DNA of 64,000 bases. It comes from Candidula unifasciata. Lineage: Eukaryota; Mollusca; Gastropoda; Stylommatophora; Geomitridae. The position numbers and the translations under genes are program-made. Positions 61,276-64,000 of the stretch are shown here, in pieces. Under the pieces are notes generated by a model. That model worked only from the letters and a program-made list of their open reading frames with translations, was not told the origin of the DNA and did not search any database. Each line of letters begins with the position of its first letter. Positions within the stretch are counted from its first letter, which is position 1. The DNA lies in contig CAJHNH020000787.1 of the NCBI GenBank assembly GCA_905116865.2, forward strand, positions 1-64,000, in the 5' to 3' direction.

Positions 61276-62053
61276 CTGAGCTGAGCTGATTCAAGAACTG
61301 ACATCACAACACCATAAGGAATCCATCCTCATCTTCAGCAGCTAGCAAAGAGTTCCGATACTAATAGTGCCAGTAGCATTCTGATTAAACGTCTGTCATG
61401 CCTTTTCATTGAGCCTTATGTATCTGCCAGAACCGCTCGTCACTTCCGCCTGCATCAATCTCACAAGACTGTGGTGATCCATCTGCTCCTCCGAAGTGTA
61501 CAGGCTCTTCCACAACGCAGTAAGCACGTCTGCCTTATCATGCATCAGTATTACAGCAAGTTGTGCAGAGCCAGCCAGTCTGTCCTACTGTTCATTTCCC
61601 AACACACCGGTGTTTCCCGATGAAAAAATCCAGACAATAGACCTCACTTGTGTCCTCCTCAGTGAAGCATGTCACTCTACAAGATGCATGTCTGTCCTGA
61701 TCTTCCTCAGCATGCCTTCTGAGTCAATTACAATCACGATGTGTGTGGTGGCGTGTTCTCTAACCAGCGAAAAGCTTCAGTGACCGCCTCCACCTCCATT
61801 CTTAAGCTGGATATTGTGGTATCATATGCTACGCTCTCCTGACACTGAACTGTGTGTGTAAATAATTATTATCTTGAATTAATTGCTGAATTTCCACCTC
61901 CATGGCACCTGCTGGCCAGTCTATGCATTCCCGGCTCAGTGTGAATATGACCTTACACAAGTCTGATTGGTCAGGTGGCACTTCGACCCACTCCTCTCCT
62001 CGCCTAATGTTCTCAGGGATGCAAACCTGTCTGTTGCTTCTGCCTGAGCCATC
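61276..62053 (-). pseudogene. I-like LINE 3-prime end (connection, RNase H, C-domain)
   Basis: Nucleotide-level match to 46.7-47.1 kb over the 3-prime half (GAGTTCCGATACTAATAGTG, AGTAGCATTCTGATTAAACG, CAATCTCACAAGACTGTGGT) and to 8.9-9.7 kb over the rest. CTGCTAA flanks at 61269-61275 and 62054-62060 form a possible 7-bp duplication. No intact frame. It ends about 110 bp upstream of the secreted-protein exon. Confidence 0.75.
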
Positions 62054-62186
62054 CTGCTAATTTAGAAGACGGATATTATGTGTCTTGGTATTTACATATG
62101 TCATTTATTTTGATTATTTTGTTTTCAAAGTTGGCAGGAATTATATGAATTGTTTTCGTTCGTTACAGTACTCAGTAACCATCACC

Positions 62187-62885
62187 ATGATTGCGGCCGT
62201 ATTCTTGTGTGTTCTGGCGACAATGCCAATTGCATCGCGTAAGTAAAAAAAAAAAAAAAAATGTTTTTTAACATTAAGAATATAATAAATACGTTTTTTT
62301 ATGATTCAAGTTATCCTTTTTTTTTTTTTTCACTTTATTAATGCAATATTATGTGTGCATCGTCAAAGTAAAATACAAGGGCTAATTTGTTTCTTTTGTA
62401 GTGCGAGCATTTTGTTAACATCGTTATACTTCGCAATAAATGTATTCCCAGATATTGTTTCGTGTACAATTTCAGACGACTCTTGTTACATTATTCTAAG
62501 TCTGTTTTCAAATTATTGCTTTGCTTCTACAAAAAAGAACAATGATTATTTTGTTCATTGTCTATTTCGCTTGAGCAAAACCTGTATACATTATCTGTCT
62601 AGGGTATATTAAATATATTATTAAACACTGGATTAAATTATTCAATGGGGTTCTTAACTGATAATTCTCACAATGCCGATGTTGCATATTTTATCTCCTG
62701 TTAAAAAAAAAAAAAAAAAACATGCGACATAATTATTGTTTATTAAATTTGTGTTGACCTCTATCTTTTAACTAGCAAATGCTAGAACGATTGTAAATTT
62801 ACATGTAACTGACAACGGCGAAGTCTATCTGGCCATACAAATGGACGAAATCATAGCAGTAAAAGCTTACATGGAACAAAACTAG
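62187..62885 (+). CDS. Candidate two-exon gene for a small secreted protein (53 residues)
   Basis: Exon 1 coding part is 62187-62238: ATG in a good context (ATCACCATG) followed by 17 codons encoding a typical signal peptide (MIAAVFLCVLA start, hydrophobic core, small residues before the junction). It ends at a consensus donor, GTAAGT at 62239-62244, in phase 1, the usual phase after signal-peptide exons. A matching acceptor (CTCTATCTTTTAACTAG, ending 62775) opens exon 2, which continues the frame for 35 codons to TAG at 62883-62885. AATAAA at 63063-63068 could be the polyadenylation signal. An upstream acceptor-like CGTTCGTTACAG ends at 62168, so a 5-prime UTR exon is likely. The mature part has no cysteine and matches no family I know. 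GTATGT overlaps the stop (62885), so exon 2 might instead splice onward; the model is provisional. Confidence 0.5.
62239..62775 (+). other. Predicted intron of the secreted-protein gene
   Basis: GT-AG, 537 bp, phase 1. It contains an A-run at 62246-62261, a T-run at 62318-62330 and another A-run at 62702-62720. No repeat element recognised inside. Confidence 0.45.
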
Positions 62886-63184
62886 TATGTGTGTTGATGA
62901 CGTCCGCTGGTGAGTTTAATGGGATTTTTTGTGTACAGGGCATTTTCATATTGTATGAAGCCCTGCACGTAACGAAGTGTAAAGGCAAGTCGAAAACGTT
63001 AGATTTAACCTTGCACAAGTGTTAGCAATAGTACACATAAAACTGAGCACGTCTTGGAACACAATAAACGTTTTACGTTGAAAAGTACGTTCCTCCCCGT
63101 CCTTGTGGAGCTGGTTTACCTTTTTCATTGTTGCTGTTTTCCGATGTGACATCTGAGGTCACAGCAACATGTAATAATTATAAA

Positions 63185-63230
63185 AGGTCTCAAACTTTTT
63201 ATACCCCCGTGACCCACCAAAACGAACACA
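63185..63230 (+). mobile_element. Possible hAT-type terminal sequence
   Basis: GGTCTCAAACTTTTTATACC then CCCGTGACCCACCAAAACG resembles the termini of some hAT elements (CTCAAACTTTTT next to a C-rich segment). The opposite terminus was not found in the window and no 8-bp duplication could be tested. Confidence 0.25.
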
Positions 63231-63334
63231 ATTGATCTGCGCTTCACTTGAGATCTAGCCAAACACATAGACAAACACACACTCCTAGCGCGCACCTGCA
63301 CGCACACACAGAGATATAGATGGCAGGTTATTTT

Positions 63335-63590
63335 TTAATCTGATGTTAAAAAATTAACAATACAAAGTATAACAAGTATAACCTTTGTATGGTTTGACCA
63401 TCCAAAGAAAATAAAACCAACGATGCCAGCAGCAAGAGAGTACAATCTGAACATGATAACGCCAAGAGGCAAGGGAAGACCGACAAGAATATGGATTGAA
63501 GGAGTCACCGGCACCTTTGGACTGCGTAACATCACGGTATATCAAGCAACCTAGCGCGCCCTTGCTCGGCTGATGATGATTACGGAAGAA
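63335..63590 (+). pseudogene. LINE ORF2 C-terminal fragment
   Basis: Plus strand reads REYNLNMITPRGKGRPTRIW, then IEGVTGTFGLRNITVYQAT, the basic GRGRPRxRWIxxV segment and QA(T) motif of LINE C-termini. It ends with CTGATGATGATTACGG, an ATG-repeat tail. Confidence 0.7.
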
Positions 63591-64000
63591 GAAGATACAC
63601 TTAAAATATTCGGTTACTAAGACATCTAATTCTGCTTAGAGGTTAAAAAAGCTGATATACTCACCTAAAGAGTAATTTCCGACAGACGAAGCACTGAAGT
63701 TACATAAATCTAATTTAATCGGTTTATGGTTTATTATAACACGACGGAGAAGGACTTTTTATAAAAATAGGAAGTCGAAAAAAAAAAAAACGGTCACGTA
63801 TAACTCTATATAACTCAAATCTATATTCTTTTTTGTTACATGATTAGGCAGCAATGGTTGGTAGCCCACTTGGACTTCTCAATGGTTCACTGCCCATTGG
63901 CTAATGAACGCTGATATAGAGCATAGGGAAGAAATCTGTATCAGTAAATGCTTATTGTATTGCTACTATTGTTTGTTGCATTGCTGCTTTGTTTGTTGTA
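63591..64000. other. No recognisable gene
   Basis: Unique AT-rich sequence up to the window edge, with an A-run at 63779-63790. Confidence 0.4.

Overview
The window is eukaryotic, repeat-dominated and contains almost no host coding sequence. No bacterial or phage genes, operons or CRISPR were seen. The mixture of several non-LTR retrotransposon (LINE) lineages, several tRNA-derived SINEs, a Tigger/pogo-like DNA transposon, very long (ATCT)n, (ATGT)n and (TA)n tracts and AT-rich DNA fits an invertebrate, probably a lophotrochozoan such as a mollusc (perhaps a gastropod). That placement is inference; no taxonomic marker gene is present.

Layout. 1-14.8 kb: LINE remnants, two of them hosting a second LINE, interspersed with SINEs and a 44-bp tandem repeat. 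15-28.7 kb: more LINE 3-prime ends, then two larger endonuclease-RT LINEs (21.7-24.4 and 24.4-28.7 kb). The second is split by a 2,368-bp TG...CA insertion that itself carries a 278-bp SINE. 29-40.7 kb: microsatellite country, with (TA)n, (ATCT)n and (ATGT)n tracts and about 2.8 kb of T/G-rich cryptic simple sequence, associated with the end of a CR1/L2-like LINE. Between two (ATCT)n tracts is a unique island with a heat-shock-type promoter signature on the minus strand (39.5-39.8 kb). 42.5-43.5 kb: a Tigger-like element with terminal inverted repeats and a decayed transposase. 43.8-61.1 kb: three copies of an unclassified 1.6-2.7 kb repeat with conserved ends (called element T here), two fairly young LINE insertions with 11- and 15-bp target duplications, and a 24-bp minisatellite split by a LINE which is split by a 457-bp insertion. 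62.2-63.1 kb: the only host-like gene model, a two-exon candidate for a small secreted protein.

The long open frames at 33.8, 35.5, 37.7, 40.0 and 56.6 kb are artefacts of tandem repeats. The pieces do not form a pathway; what they give is a layered insertion history. Several events are supported by target-site duplications whose removal rejoins the host element's coding frame or alignment. For ease of reference I use working names: SINE-A to SINE-F, element T, RTE-like LINE (EN+RT, no RNase H, resembling the BovB/CFDP2-type lineage) and I-like LINE (EN+RT+RNase H). All family assignments come from reading translated motifs, not from database searches.
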